A stretch of 64,000 nucleotides of DNA from Otatea glauca (taxonomy: Eukaryota > Streptophyta > Magnoliopsida > Poales > Poaceae): the NCBI GenBank assembly GCA_036346275.1, contig CM070715.1, positions 67,567,667-67,631,666 on the forward strand, written 5' to 3'. The position numbers and the translations under genes were made by a program. Under the pieces are notes generated by a model. The model made no database searches. It was given only the letters and a program-made list of their open reading frames with translations, and was not told the DNA's origin. Below are positions 33,626-44,099 of this stretch, in pieces. Every line of letters begins with the position of its first letter. The first letter of the stretch is position 1.

Positions 33626-34060
33626 AGCTACGACGTTAAACGAGCATTCGGGCACCAGAACCTCCCGAGAGGCATCTGGTCGCCCCTGTCGACCAATGCA
33701 CCGTCAAGCTACGACGTTAAACGAGCACTCGGGCACCAGAACCTCCCGAGAGGCATCTGGTCGCCCCTGCCGACCAAGGCACCCTCAAGCTCTGACGTTA
33801 AGCGAGCACTCGGGCACGAGAACCTCCGAGAGGCATCGGTCGCCCACATCGACCAAGGCACCATCAAGCTCGACGTTAAGCGAGCACTCGGTCACCAGAA
33901 CCTCCCGAGAGGCATCTGGTCGCCCCTGCCGACCAAGGCACCGTCAAGCTACGACGTTAAACGAGCACTCGGGCACCAGAACCTCCCGAGAGGCATCTGA
34001 TCGCCCCTGCCGACCAAGCCACCGTCAAGCTACTATGTTAAACGAGCACCCGAAGCTTCC
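33626..34060 (+). repeat. 80-bp tandem array in Tat-1
   Basis: Copies begin at 33626, 33707, 33788, 33867, 33947 and 34028, spaced 79-81 bases, with a shared AGCTACGACGTTAAACGAGC start and CCAGAACCTCCCGAGAGGCA core. The sixth copy is partial. The open frame read through it is an artefact of the repeat. Confidence 0.93.
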
Positions 34061-34385
34061 CGACAAACATTCGTGACTACGAGAAAGGCGTCCGACTGCT
34101 CGCACACAAAAAGAGCGATCTTCCACCGGCTGCCAAACCCCGAGGGCCGGGTTAGTTGGGAAAAACGTCCAAGACAAGCTCATCACAAAGACACAAATAG
34201 TCACAAAGGAAAGGAAAATTTTATTATTGGCCTTACAGGCTGGAGCTTTACAATGCTACATAAGGTGGCCAACAGGCTCAAACACTACACAACGCTACGC
34301 GAAGCTACATGATATGGTGGAGCTACCTCAACACCAAGCACTATATTACGATTTTCGGATCGCGCCAGTGCTGTCGCATTGACGG
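34061..34385. other. Tat-1 spacer
   Basis: Non-coding between the 80-bp array and the small antisense ORF. Nothing recognisable. Confidence 0.4.
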
Positions 34386-34622
34386 CTACCGGCGGAGCAC
34401 CTGCGCCATCGCCTCCAAAAGGACCTCCCTCACCTCGAAGAGCCTCGGAGCAACCTCGAGCAGCGCGTCGACCGCAGCAATGTCGCTAGCCACGGCCTCC
34501 TCCTCCTCCGAGAGTTCGGCCATCGCCTGATCATGCTCGGCCTAGAGCACGGCCAAAGGATCTTCTTCCTCCACCTCGCCCTCATCACCGAAGCAGAAGA
34601 TCAGCGGGTGCCTCGAAGCCAT
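34386..34622 (-). pseudogene. Small acidic antisense ORF in Tat-1
   Basis: From the ATG at 34622 the minus strand codes for 26 residues (MASRHPLIFCFGDEGEVEEE..), then a TAG, then 51 more residues with a heptad-like Leu/Ala/Glu pattern (AMAELSEEEEAVASDIAAVD), ending at a TAG at 34386. The reading is open apart from the one stop, which suggests a former 77-residue acidic, probably coiled-coil protein. It is antisense to gag-pol, upstream of the larger antisense ORF and close to the 3' LTR. I do not recognise a named family. Confidence 0.6.
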
Positions 34623-34955
34623 TAGGGATTCCAAGAAAGAAGACGCTGGGATGGGGACAACTGTTCAAGCAAGCGGTGGTGCCCCTATATATCCGGAGGA
34701 AGGAAGATCAAACGACTCCGCATAAATGTCAAGCGTAGAAAAACGAAGCGCCCTTCGCCGGGTCCCGAAGCGGCGGAGAAGACAAATGGTCACGACGTAC
34801 CAAGCCATGTGGGGCGCGTGCAACGAAGCAATTAAAAGCTTCCGGCGGTTCGAATGCCTTTGGCAACTCTTAGACAGCCGCCGGATGCGCTAGAGCACAA
34901 CCAGGCTCAACCCCCGACCGTATCTGACGAAATCGTTCGGGGGTTCGGGGGCTAC
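34623..34955 (+). other. Tat-1 pre-LTR region with polypurine-like tract
   Basis: Non-coding region ending in CGGGGGTTCGGGGGCTAC directly before the 3' LTR. The G-rich runs are the probable polypurine tract. On the minus strand, CCTATATATCC-type text (34684-34695) may be the TATA box of the small antisense ORF. Confidence 0.55.
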
Positions 34956-35903
34956 TGACGAATACTCATACCAGGGGTACCCCAACGGCCCAGGATGGCA
35001 AGTAGGCTGCGTCATGCACAGCTCCGACCTGACAAGCCGTCCCCGGGCCCAACTCCGACCAAAGGGACCAGCGGGGCCGCAAAAGGACGCTTGTCCCCGA
35101 CCAGAGCGGGACGAGCAATCCTGGCCAAGTGGGACGCCGACCCTCGTCACAGGTCGGGCTTTCCTGAGCCCCGACCAAGCTAAGGCAACCTACACCAAGG
35201 GACCATGTGTCAAGCCTCCGCCGACTATTGGCCACGTGCCCCACAGACAGGATCATTCGAAGTGACCGTACGGGGTAGGTGGCCCCTTCCCAAGGCAGCA
35301 CCAGGGTTGCCCAAGTCAAAACTCCAGTCCCATCGACCAGTCACACAAAGCAAGGGGACGCGCTCTCTCCCAAGGTAGCGCCAGGGCTACGTTTCGCAAC
35401 ATCTGCACCTGTCAAGTTCCCAGAGGGCAGGTGCGCTGTTTCCCAAGGAAATGGTGAACTGCTCTGCTCAGCAAGCCTACCAAACCCGGTGTGGGCGAGG
35501 CCGGACGGCGACCGATCACCAAGGCGGAGGACTAGGGCACCTAGTCTAGTTTTCTCCTTCCTTCCTTCCTTCTCCCGATTCTTGATGTAACCTGCCCCTC
35601 CCGCCTATATAAAGGGGGGCAGGGCCCTCCGGGAGGGGAGGGAGGAAACAGACGGACTGAGCGGATAGACACACGCACACACACAGAGATAACAAGAAAC
35701 ACTCTTGTGTTCAAACCCTCACTTGTAATCGCTGTGCAGCCTTCTGCACCAGAAGCAATACAACATCGCCACACGATCTGGAGTAGGGACATTCGGCCCG
35801 AACCAGTATACACCTTGGACTTTTGAGTCTAACCATTCAGGGAGAGGGAACGTGTGGCCCCTTAGACTTACAAATTTACTTGCCGGTGCTCGAAACGCCG
35901 ACA
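34956..35903 (+). repeat. Tat-1 3' LTR, 948 bp, complete
   Basis: It starts TGACGAATACTC after the G-rich tract and ends CGCCGACA before the AGTGT duplication. It contains a TATA box at about 35605 and, further on, the R and U5 regions. Because the 5' LTR is truncated, this is the only full LTR of the element. Confidence 0.95.
35604..35616 (+). promoter_or_regulatory. TATA box in Tat-1 3' LTR
   Basis: CCTATATAAAGG lies 650 bases into the LTR, after a pyrimidine-rich run and before the GC-rich start region. In the 3' LTR it would drive transcription outward into the downstream tnp2 fragment, antisense to that gene. Confidence 0.7.
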
Positions 35904-35908
35904 AGTGT

Positions 35909-37733
35909 AGCTCGCAGGATGTAGGTAATGTTGTCCTTTCCCTCTCTTTTCGGGATGTAGGTCGTTCCTCAGTTCCAAGAGTTTAAGGTCCTTCCGAGCT
36001 TGCAGTGTATCTTTCGATTTTCCATACATATCTATGTAGCCTAGCAGGTTCAAGCAGACATTCTTCGTGATGTGCATGAAGTCAAGTGAGTGACGAACCT
36101 CCATGACTTCCCAATAAGGCAAGTCCCAAAATATTGACTTCTTCTTCCACATGGGTGCATGACCATCCCCATTACGCACATGTTTGCTTCGGGACCCTTT
36201 CCAAATACTACTTTCAAATCCTTTACCATAGCAAACACACGTGGCCCACTACGATCTTTGAGGCCTTGCACGAAGGTCAGTTGCCGTTAAATTTCTGCCT
36301 TCCTTCCGCAACGGGTGACTCGTAAGAAGAAACCTACGGTGACCCATGTACACAACCTTCGAGAGTTTTTGGTACATGCCGTCCGTTTCATCTAAGCACT
36401 GGATGCAGGCTCTATATCCTTTGATAGTTAGGCGGACGGGTTCTGGCGTAGGCCAATCATTGATTGTTACAAATAACAATGCACGTGGGGTGAAATACTC
36501 CCTTTGTACTCATCCCATACCCTTGCACCATCGTCCCTAGCGTCACAAGATCTTCAACCAATGGTTTCGTAGACATCGATGTCATTTTCGGGTTGCTTGG
36601 AGCCTTGGATCAACAATGGCATCATGATGTACTTTCGCTTCATGCACGACCATGGAGGAATGTTATAGATACATAGTGTAACGGGCCAGTGCTATGGTCT
36701 GCTGCTCAATTCTCGAAAGGATTCATCCCATCGGTACTCAACCCAAACCTTATGTTTCTCACCTCATCTGCGAAGTCCGATGCGTCCAATCGACTTTCCT
36801 CCATTGTGAGCCATCTGCGTAGGGTGTCTAAGCATCCCGTCGTCCTTACGCTCTTCTTTGTGCCAACGCATCATGCGGGCATGCGCTTTGTTAGTAAACA
36901 TATGTTTCAATCGGGGATCACAGGAAATACCACAACACTTTAGTGGAGGTCTCTTCTTCTTACGCTCCCCATCTATTTCACTGGATCGTCACGCTTCACC
37001 TTATACCGTGATTCTCTGCACCTCGGACAAACATCCAAATCGGCATACTCATTACGATACAGATACAATCATTAGGACATGCGTGTATCTTACGTACTTC
37101 CAATCCCAAAGGACGACGACTTGCTTAGCTTCATATGTAGATTCGGCAGAGTGTTATCTTACGGAAGCAACTTCTTTATGAGTGATAACACCTCATCGAA
37201 TCCATATCTAACACACCATTTCTAGCCTTCCATTGCATGAGTTCGGTGTGGTACGCGACTTTTTGTGGCCCCGCCTACGGTTTGGGTACAAAGGAGTTCT
37301 GTGGTCCTCTAACATGCTGCTGGAACTTCGGGCTGTCTTTCATCGTGTAGTCTCCCTCTCCGTCACGCAGCATCTGGTCTAGCTCATCATCACCAAAGTC
37401 ACCAAGTGTTTCTTCCACGGAACATTATTGCGTGCCGTCCGGGATACTGTTGAATCCATCTTCCTCGTCTTCTTCATCGTCTTCCTTGCTAATCACCTCA
37501 AGTTCGCCATGGTTGGTCCAACAGGTATAGTTTGGCATGAAATCTCTCATGATCAAGTGGTTCATAACTTGCCATCGCTGGGAGTGCTCCTTCTCGTTCT
37601 TGCAATCTACACACGGACAATATATGAAGCTGCCTAGAGGCAAGAATGCAACAGCCGCATCGAGAAAAGCCTGCACGCCATCAATGAACTCTCTCGAGCG
37701 ACGGTCCGCATTGTACATCCATTGCCGATTCAT
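35909..37733 (-). pseudogene. tnp2: CACTA-2 tnp2, N-terminal part
   Basis: The ATG at 37733 opens the transposase-associated domain: NRQWMYNADRRSREFIDGV and FIYCPCVDCKN, with the Cys/His zinc positions. An acidic linker (KEDDEEDEED) follows. Further blocks, in several frames, are VCPRC near 37020, LLFVTINDWPTPEP near 36450, GYRACIQCLDET, the Transposase_21 block FGKGPEANM, and RNGDGHAPMWKKKSIFWDLP with VRHSLDFMHITKNVCLNLLG near 36060. The gene is cut at 35904 by Tat-1 and resumes at 23260. Stops and frame changes within indicate decay beyond the insertion. Confidence 0.9.
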
Positions 37734-37749
37734 CTATACCAAGTTATAA

Positions 37750-38373
37750 TTTCATTAAAAATTATAACAAATTCCGTTAGAAAAATTATAACCTAACTTA
37801 AATTTCGTAGCATTTAAACCCAACAAAAAAAAGCTCGACCTACACCGTCATCCAATTAAAGACCTACCTTTCTAATTATTTTGTATCCCTTCCTACCTTT
37901 GTAATTATTTTTTATCCTTCTACATGTTTTTCTATTTTATTTCATACACCAATAATTACTTCCTTGCAATGTTGTACCTAGATCTCTCCCAATATTGTGA
38001 TATTTAAGATTCTAAAGCTAACAACCACCTAGATCTAAAGCTTCCAATCACCTTTACCTTGTAATGTCATATTTTGAACTAGATCTCCACCCTACATCTT
38101 CATACAACAACAAAAACAAGGCACAGAAAACAAATTTTCGATCATGCTTAAAAAGTTCAAGATTTCTCCACATCCATTGAAAAAATAGCAATATCTAGGT
38201 GAGAAGGATGTTCACATGATGTTACTAACTTTGAAACACTTAATTTGGAGCTAATCACCTCCAATTAAAAATTTGGACAGCACCTCCCCAAGAACAGCGC
38301 TTGGTCGGCCTTCTCTGTTCGATCGTACCTCTGCTGGCGCATGGAGGAAGAAGGGTTTAAATGCGCTGCGCGG
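37750..38373 (-). promoter_or_regulatory. tnp2 upstream and leader region, possible TATA at 38352-38364
   Basis: AT-rich sequence upstream of the tnp2 ATG is followed, toward the right terminus, by a GC-rich patch. On the minus strand GCGCATTTAAACCC at about 38352-38364 could be a weak TATA box. It sits just inside the terminal hairpin array, mirroring the arrangement of the second gene. Confidence 0.4.
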
Positions 38374-38544
38374 GAGGGCTTCCAGAAGCGGTTTGAGACA
38401 CGAACCGCTTCTGAAGGTTGCGTTCTAGAAGCGGTTCTTTTCTCAAACCGCTTCTGAAAATCAGAAGCGGTTTGAGAAAAGAACCGCTTCTAGAACGCAA
38501 CCTTCAGAAGCGGTTCGTGTCTCAAACCGCTTCTGGAAGCCCTC
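38374..38544. repeat. Perfect 171-bp palindrome in CACTA-2 right-end array
   Basis: Two 84-base arms, exact reverse complements by my reading, flank a 3-base AAA centre at 38458-38460. Each arm is itself made of AGAAGCGGTT .. AACCGCTTCT hairpins. It forms most of the right subterminal array. Confidence 0.92.
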
Positions 38545-38647
38545 TCCGGACCGTTGCCAACGAACCACTTCTGGTGCGAACATCACAACGGGTTCGCACC
38601 AAACCGCTTCTAATAGGCCGGTTGTGATGCCCAGTTCTGTAGTAGTG
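38545..38647. repeat. CACTA-2 right terminus
   Basis: Further degenerate AACCACTTCTGG and AACCGCTTCT motifs precede the end TCTGTAGTAGTG at 38647. The duplicated TTT follows. Confidence 0.9.
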
Positions 38648-39347
38648 TTTTTATATATATATCGGACCTACACTTGACAATTCCCATGCCTTCACTGCAT
38701 ACAAACGAGAGGAAGGGGTTTGAAGGAGGGGGAAAAACAGTGGCATCATGCATTTCTGGAGGGAAGCTTTTTAAATTGGTCAGGCAGAGCAAGCTCTAGG
38801 GCGATATCAATTATTGGTCGTGCGGGGAGAGAAGATAAAGGCCATCCGAATATCCGATCCATTATCCACCACAAACAAGGTGCACCATGTTGAGACTTTT
38901 CAAAGGGCCGCACCCTGAAGCAAACTATTTTTTTTGCACCTTAGTTTAATTTTTTTTTCAAATCTGACCAATCCGAATAAATTAAAAAGAAAGACCCCCG
39001 ACCGTGAAAGATGTGCCCATGTATAGAGACTGGTGGTTGGGCTGCTACCAAGCTAGGGCACCGCAGCAGGTCCTGCTACCCTTCCTCGCTGTCCCCTACT
39101 GCCGAACACCCAATCCTCAGTTGGTGCGCTGCCTCACCCGTAGAGCTCGGTACCTTTTTGTTGAGCCGAGGGGTGCACATTAGCAAACTTGCTACGGTGG
39201 GCTCACCAACTGTTGCCATGGTTGGTCGAGATGTCGCTGCGTCGGTCGCTTACTATAGTGTACATGCTCGGCAGTTGACACACATCACCTGCCATAGCAT
39301 CCGCTGTCAGGGAGGGTCAATTTTAGAAGTTTTGTTAATAAGGGGGT
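38648..39347. other. Unassigned sequence between CACTA-2 and Tat-2
   Basis: No recognisable gene. Ends in AATAAGGGGGT, a polypurine-tract-like run immediately left of the Tat-2 5' LTR. Confidence 0.4.
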
Positions 39348-40002
39348 TGTTTGCACTAGATTTTGACAAGGCATGATGAAATTGTCAACCTAAGGATCAG
39401 GAGAATTTTTGCTATATCAGATATAGGAAAAAAGGTTTATATTTGGGTTATGACCGATATTTATCTAAAGATGGAAGGAATTGTCTGATTTAAGGCCGAC
39501 ACAGATCATGGCAACCAGCGCATTGCAGAAGGACACGGTCGGCCGATAGCTAAAAAATATGGCAATAGGCAAGCGAGAAAAACAACACAATCCAATCAAC
39601 CAACTCGCATTACTTTTATCTTTTTTGTCGACTAGGAGTATCCTCTGTAATTTAGAAACTTTGTAATCTGATCTTAATCAATAAAGTTGCGCATCGCCAA
39701 TTGTTCATCTTCATCAATTACGCCATCAGGTTTGATTTTTCTCCGATTTTGTTGTGCATCACCTTCTTCGGAAAAGACCTCTACATCTAATTAGCCCTAA
39801 TCGGTTAATTAGACTTATCGTTACCTTTTGATTTAATCGGCTTTTTAGCTGTTTAGATCTAAACTGATTATCTCACGAAAGATCGGCTTTGAGCATATCA
39901 TATATTCATCTTACCGATTGCATGATCAAATCGGTTGGCATGCCTTGATCAACTGAAACCGGTGTTCGACTGGTGTATTACGGCCGATTAACCCTCTTCA
40001 CA
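39348..40002 (+). repeat. Tat-2 5' LTR, 655 bp
   Basis: It runs from TGTTTGCACTAG to CCTCTTCACA, directly before the primer site. It contains AATCAATAAAG near 39677, a polyadenylation-like signal. The first 180 bases align with 47256-47435. Confidence 0.85.
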
Positions 40003-40003
40003 T

Positions 40004-40021
40004 TTTTGGCGCCAACACACT
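40004..40021 (+). other. Tat-2 primer binding site
   Basis: TTTTGGCGCCAACACAC follows the LTR end. A TGGCGCC start is the usual primer site of Tat-lineage elements, where the primer is generally given as a tRNA-Arg (family knowledge). Confidence 0.65.
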
Positions 40022-40047
40022 CTTGGCACTCCCGGTGGGACTGGGAA

Positions 40048-42600
40048 GATGTCTTCATCCGGCAAGTCGATTCCGCCGTTCGACCTTAACGCTGAAGCCA
40101 TAATCATCCCTACATTGGATGATTTAACGCCGGAATAACTCAAGGAAATTGAAGATCGGAAAGCTGCTCTGGAGGAGATGATGATGGGATGCTATCAGAA
40201 GACCCGACGCGGCGTCACTCAAAAGGCTGCATTGCCAATGGTTAATTCCCTCGGCGACGCGGGAACTGCCAACACTTCGGTAAGCCGATACATGCTTGCA
40301 CAAGCTAAATTGTCGGATATGATTAATCAATCTATACATCACGCTTTAGTTAATCAGTCGTCGGCTCTAGTCACAACACTTAAGCCAATGATAAATAATA
40401 GTGTAAAGAGCATAGCTCAAGAGTTGGCATTAACTGGGAGCTTACATGACCCAATGCATTTTTTACTAAATTATCTGTTTACTCAGTGCCACAGAACACC
40501 AAGGAATAGTAGCCGATCCTAAACCATCGGCTGTAAGTTTGCCCTTAACTATGATGCCAACCCAACCCACTGTCATACTACCAAGGGATCCTCGCCCGAG
40601 TGGGATTGCGCATTATCAAGTATAAACCGATACCACCAAATTAGATGCATAGGCTAATTTGCCACCATCAGCTCCATTTTACACATTTCCACAATCGGTT
40701 CCATAGCTGATTGAAACTAATAGGTATCCACAATACACCGAGCCACCTAAGAATCAGGCCCCATATAAAGTTTTGACATACTCGAAGCCTTTTGTTCCTG
40801 TGTCGGAGCCGACCGCTAGGAGGAACAATGGATATGAGCAATTCCCTCAATATCCGTTGGCTCAGCATAATCGTTAACCCGAAATTGCGCTCGGGGGACA
40901 GAATGCCAATTACAATCATAGTTGGCAGGACCTAACATTATGTCGGCTAGTAATGTTAGTTGGGCCGACCAAATCTCTGGCAGTCTGGAACTCAAGATTT
41001 CTGATCTGAGCTCCGTCTGCCAGAAATTTGTGGAATCGGTAATAGATTACATAAAAAGGTTTAGGGAAGTTAGGAATCACTGTTTTAGTGTCACTTTACC
41101 CGATAATCAGTTAGTCGATTTAGCCTTTCAGGGATTAATTCCCCTTAGGGAGAAGTTGGTGGGTAAGAGTTCAACGATTTAAGTCATCTGCTTCATAGAA
41201 TGTCGGCTCAAGAAAGCCGATTTACTGATAATAGAGGATTCAAGGATACGTTTAAGATTAACAAAGATAAGGATAAAGCTAAGGTTAACCTTGTCGATTA
41301 TTGTTCGAGTGAGCCCTTTGAAGAGGAGGTAGAAATAAACATAGCCGAATGGGTTAAGGGGTCTAAAAGGTCCTTGGTCTGTTCATGGTTTAAACCGACT
41401 AAGAGTAAGTCGGAAGTAAAATATGCATTTGATGTTTCTAAGTATGACCATATGTTTGATCTATTATTACAAGAAGAGATTATACAGTTACCTGATGGAC
41501 ATGTTATACCATCAGCCGATGAAATCAAAAAGCGATGGTATTGCAAATGGCACCATTCTTTTTCTCATCATACTAATAACTGCAATATTTTTCGGTAACA
41601 GATACAATCGACTATAGAAGATGGTCGGCTCAAATTTGCAGAAGAGCCGACGATGCAGGTGGATGTCAACCCATTTCCAATAAACATGGTGCAGTGCTCG
41701 AGAAAGGGGAAAGAGCCGATGCAAGATAGGCAAACAAAAAAGGTTCAACATATTGACGTCCAGTCAACCTCCGATGGCAAGGAGACCTTAAAGATTACAG
41801 TCGGTTCTCTACAAATAGAAACTGACCGTGAGGGCAAAAATTCTAGAACTGTTAAGCCTAAGGGGGGCCCACAAATCGGCAAATGGTACAAGACGAAAAA
41901 ATTGCCACAACGACGGCCGATAAGCCTAAGCTAACCTTCTCCCAATTGCTTGAGAAGTATGAAAGGAGAAGCAGAAGGTCACGCTATCCTGCACGTCGGC
42001 CAGATAACCTCTATTGGCCAGAGAATTTGGAGAGGACTCACCGAAGATGCCCCTTTTTGCAGTTCTGTTGGGAGAGGAGAATAGCTTTGCCATCACCATA
42101 TACTTGCCCGATGGAGCATTACCCTTAGGACGATTCCTAAAGACAGATTATCTTGACCTGTGCGAGATTACCACGATAGAAGTTATAATAGACCGATACA
42201 TGAAAGTATCTCTGTGCCAAATCAGGCCAAGGCAGAGGCAGAAGGATCGAGTTCTGCTACCCAGGGAAATCTGGCTGGTAAAATATGAAAGCCGAATGAA
42301 CCCAAGCCAAGATGGTGTCCTCCTGGTCTCAGTCGATCACAGCGTAGACAGTTGCAGAGACTAAGAACTTAGGAGATCAGAGAGGCCGAATAATAAAAAC
42401 AAAGGGATCAAGTTTTCGATGAGCTTCGGCCGATTAAGACTGTTAAAAAGGAATGGAGAAAGGAAGAGCCAGTTGAAGAAGAATTGGATTCAGCCGATGA
42501 CCTAGACTCCCCAATGATCTGGGACGACAATCCTCCGATGGACATCAACATGGTGTTCACCTTACCAGCCGAACTCAAAATAAAGCCGAATTCAAAATAA
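40048..42600 (+). pseudogene. Tat-2 Gag
   Basis: The ATG at 40048 gives MSSSGKSIPPFDLNAEA, with an early stop, then a Ser/Ala-rich region (40178-40522). The capsid part is near 40922-41182 (FVESVIDYIKRFREVRNHCF) and lacks its upstream half. The C-terminal part at 41200-41598 includes VCSWFKP, FDLLLQEEIIQLPDGHVIP and a CKWHHSFSHHTNNC Cys/His box similar to a zinc knuckle. A further Gag tail lies at 41653-42364. Stops and frame changes are frequent. Confidence 0.75.
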
Positions 42601-42737
42601 AGACTGAATCGGCTAAGGAAACATTTGCTCAGCTATGTTTGGGTGCTCAAGACGCGGTCTTTGAAAAGCCTCAAGACTCTCATGGCACCTTAAGCTGTTA
42701 TACTTAAAAGGGCATATTAACGGAAAGCCGATTTCTA

Positions 42738-43325
42738 GGATGCTTGATGATGGCGGGGCAACAGTCAACCTGATGTCGTACACCACCTGTAAGAAGCTGG
42801 GTAAGTCCGATAAGGATCTCTTTAAGACTAATATTATTTTAAATGATTGTATGGTTGATCCCACTAAGGGAAGGGGTGTCATGGTAACAGAATTAACCAT
42901 CGGGATCAAAACATTGCCGATAGCCTTTTTTGTAGTCGATGCAAAAGGCAATTATTGTGTCTTACTTGGGCGAGATTGGATTCATGCCAATTACTGTTTA
43001 CCGTCGACTATGCAGCAGTTACTCGTCCAATGGAATAGGGACGAGGTTGAAGTTGTTCAAGCTGACACCTCAGCTCACGTTGCTATGGCCAGTTCAGATG
43101 CAAATTGGCAACATGAGGAAGCCGAGTGCATCTCAGGAAAAGCTTTGGATGATTGTGATTTCATCTGCATCGATAAGATGAGACGCTATCGGTAAGAAAT
43201 GGATAGCTATGAGGCTATTGAAGATTTCCAAGAAATCGAGAAATTAGGCCTAGGGTTTACATCGACTGATTTACTTGAAGAAGTCGATATAGGCGATGGA
43301 GATAGAAAAAACTAAGGAATTGGCA
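42738..43325 (+). pseudogene. Tat-2 protease and pre-RT linker
   Basis: MLDDGGATVNLMSYTTCKKL holds the aspartic protease active site in D-G-G form, and CVLLGRDWIHAN is the C-terminal protease strand. The linker EAIEDFQEIEKLGLGFTS near 43210-43280 is the usual segment just before RT in this lineage. A stop follows, and near 43325 the sequence jumps to the integrase C-terminus. Confidence 0.8.
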
Positions 43326-43812
43326 CTGAACGTTGTCAGAATCATTATGGGCTTATCGGCTTGCATATCATGGAGCAACAAATCTTTCACCCTATCAACT
43401 AGCTTATGGTCAGGAAGCTATTTTGCCTATAGAGATTAATATCGATTCCATATGGATAGCCAGACAAAGTGGTTTGTTGGCTCAAGATTACAAGGATTTA
43501 ATGACTGACAACTTAGACGATTTGGCAGAGTTACGGTTGCGTACGTTAGATCGACTTAAGAGAAATAAGGAGAGAATTGCTAGGGCTTATAACAAAAACG
43601 TCGTGCCTAAGTCTTTTTGTGAAGCCGATTTAGTTTAGGAAACTATACTTCTTGTTGGCTCTAGAGTTAACCGATTTGGGAAATAGTCTCCAACATGGGA
43701 AGGGTCGTATAGGATAAATCGGCTTGTTGATGGAAATTCCTACAGCTTGAAAACTTTGAGCGGTGTAGTGTTTTCTAAGGCAATTAACGGGAAGTACTTC
43801 AATAAATACTAA
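43326..43812 (+). pseudogene. Tat-2 integrase C-terminus
   Basis: SLWAYRLAYHGATNLSPYQL and AYGQEAILPIEI are the end of the integrase core helix and linker, and ARAYNKNVVPKSF and WEGSYRINRLVDGNSYSL are the C-terminal module, ending AINGKYFNKY. A TAG at about 43636 interrupts it. The catalytic core is absent upstream, so this is a remnant left by an internal deletion. Confidence 0.85.
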
Positions 43813-44099
43813 CCTAGCGTTGGATTGGTTCCTAGTCGGCTATAAACGTTTGTCTCTTGAGGAGCCAAATTAACCTGGTGTAGTTAATTTTGGATAGGTT
43901 GAAAAATAAAGTAGGTTATAAACGAACCAAGGAGATTTGAATAAACAATCGGTTAAACAGCCGATTGGATATTACAAGAGTTTTCGAACATAGTCTCGAT
44001 CAAAGCCGATCAAAGTATTTCTTGATTCATTACAAGTCAGAATTAAAATTACAGGCTAGAGCCATGAAGTCTTACGCCCAGAGCAGATAGAGCCCCAGT

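Larger units (their letters stand above)
23266..35903 (+). mobile_element. Tat-1: Tat-lineage Ty3/gypsy element inserted in tnp2
   Basis: The element begins TGACGAATACTC and ends AAACGCCGACA, with AGTGT at 23261-23265 and again at 35904-35908. Removing the element and one AGTGT restores the tnp2 reading across the junction, which proves the boundaries. Gag, protease, RT, RNase H, a second archaeal-type RNase H and integrase are on the plus strand. An antisense ORF and repeats fill the 6 kb between integrase and the 3' LTR. That layout marks the Tat lineage. The 5' LTR is truncated and pol carries many frameshifts. Confidence 0.93.
16197..38647 (-). mobile_element. CACTA-2, complete En/Spm element with nested gypsy insertion
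   Basis: The left end CACTACTGCGGA at 16197 and the right end TCTGTAGTAGTG at 38647 form imperfect terminal inverted repeats. TTT lies on both outer sides, as expected for the 3-bp duplication of CACTA elements. The span is 22451 bases, of which 12638 are Tat-1 plus a 5-bp duplication, leaving about 9.8 kb of native element. From the right end, on the minus strand, it contains a subterminal array, tnp2, an internal array, the second gene (Ulp1-type) and a left subterminal array. Both genes carry stops and frame breaks, so the element is probably non-autonomous now. Confidence 0.9.

Noticed and set aside
33626..34060. CRISPR or coding repeat
   Set aside because: An 80-bp contiguous tandem repeat without spacers, inside a retroelement.
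39011..39376. 121-codon ORF before Tat-2
   Set aside because: It runs into the Tat-2 LTR and shows no domain or composition typical of a gene.
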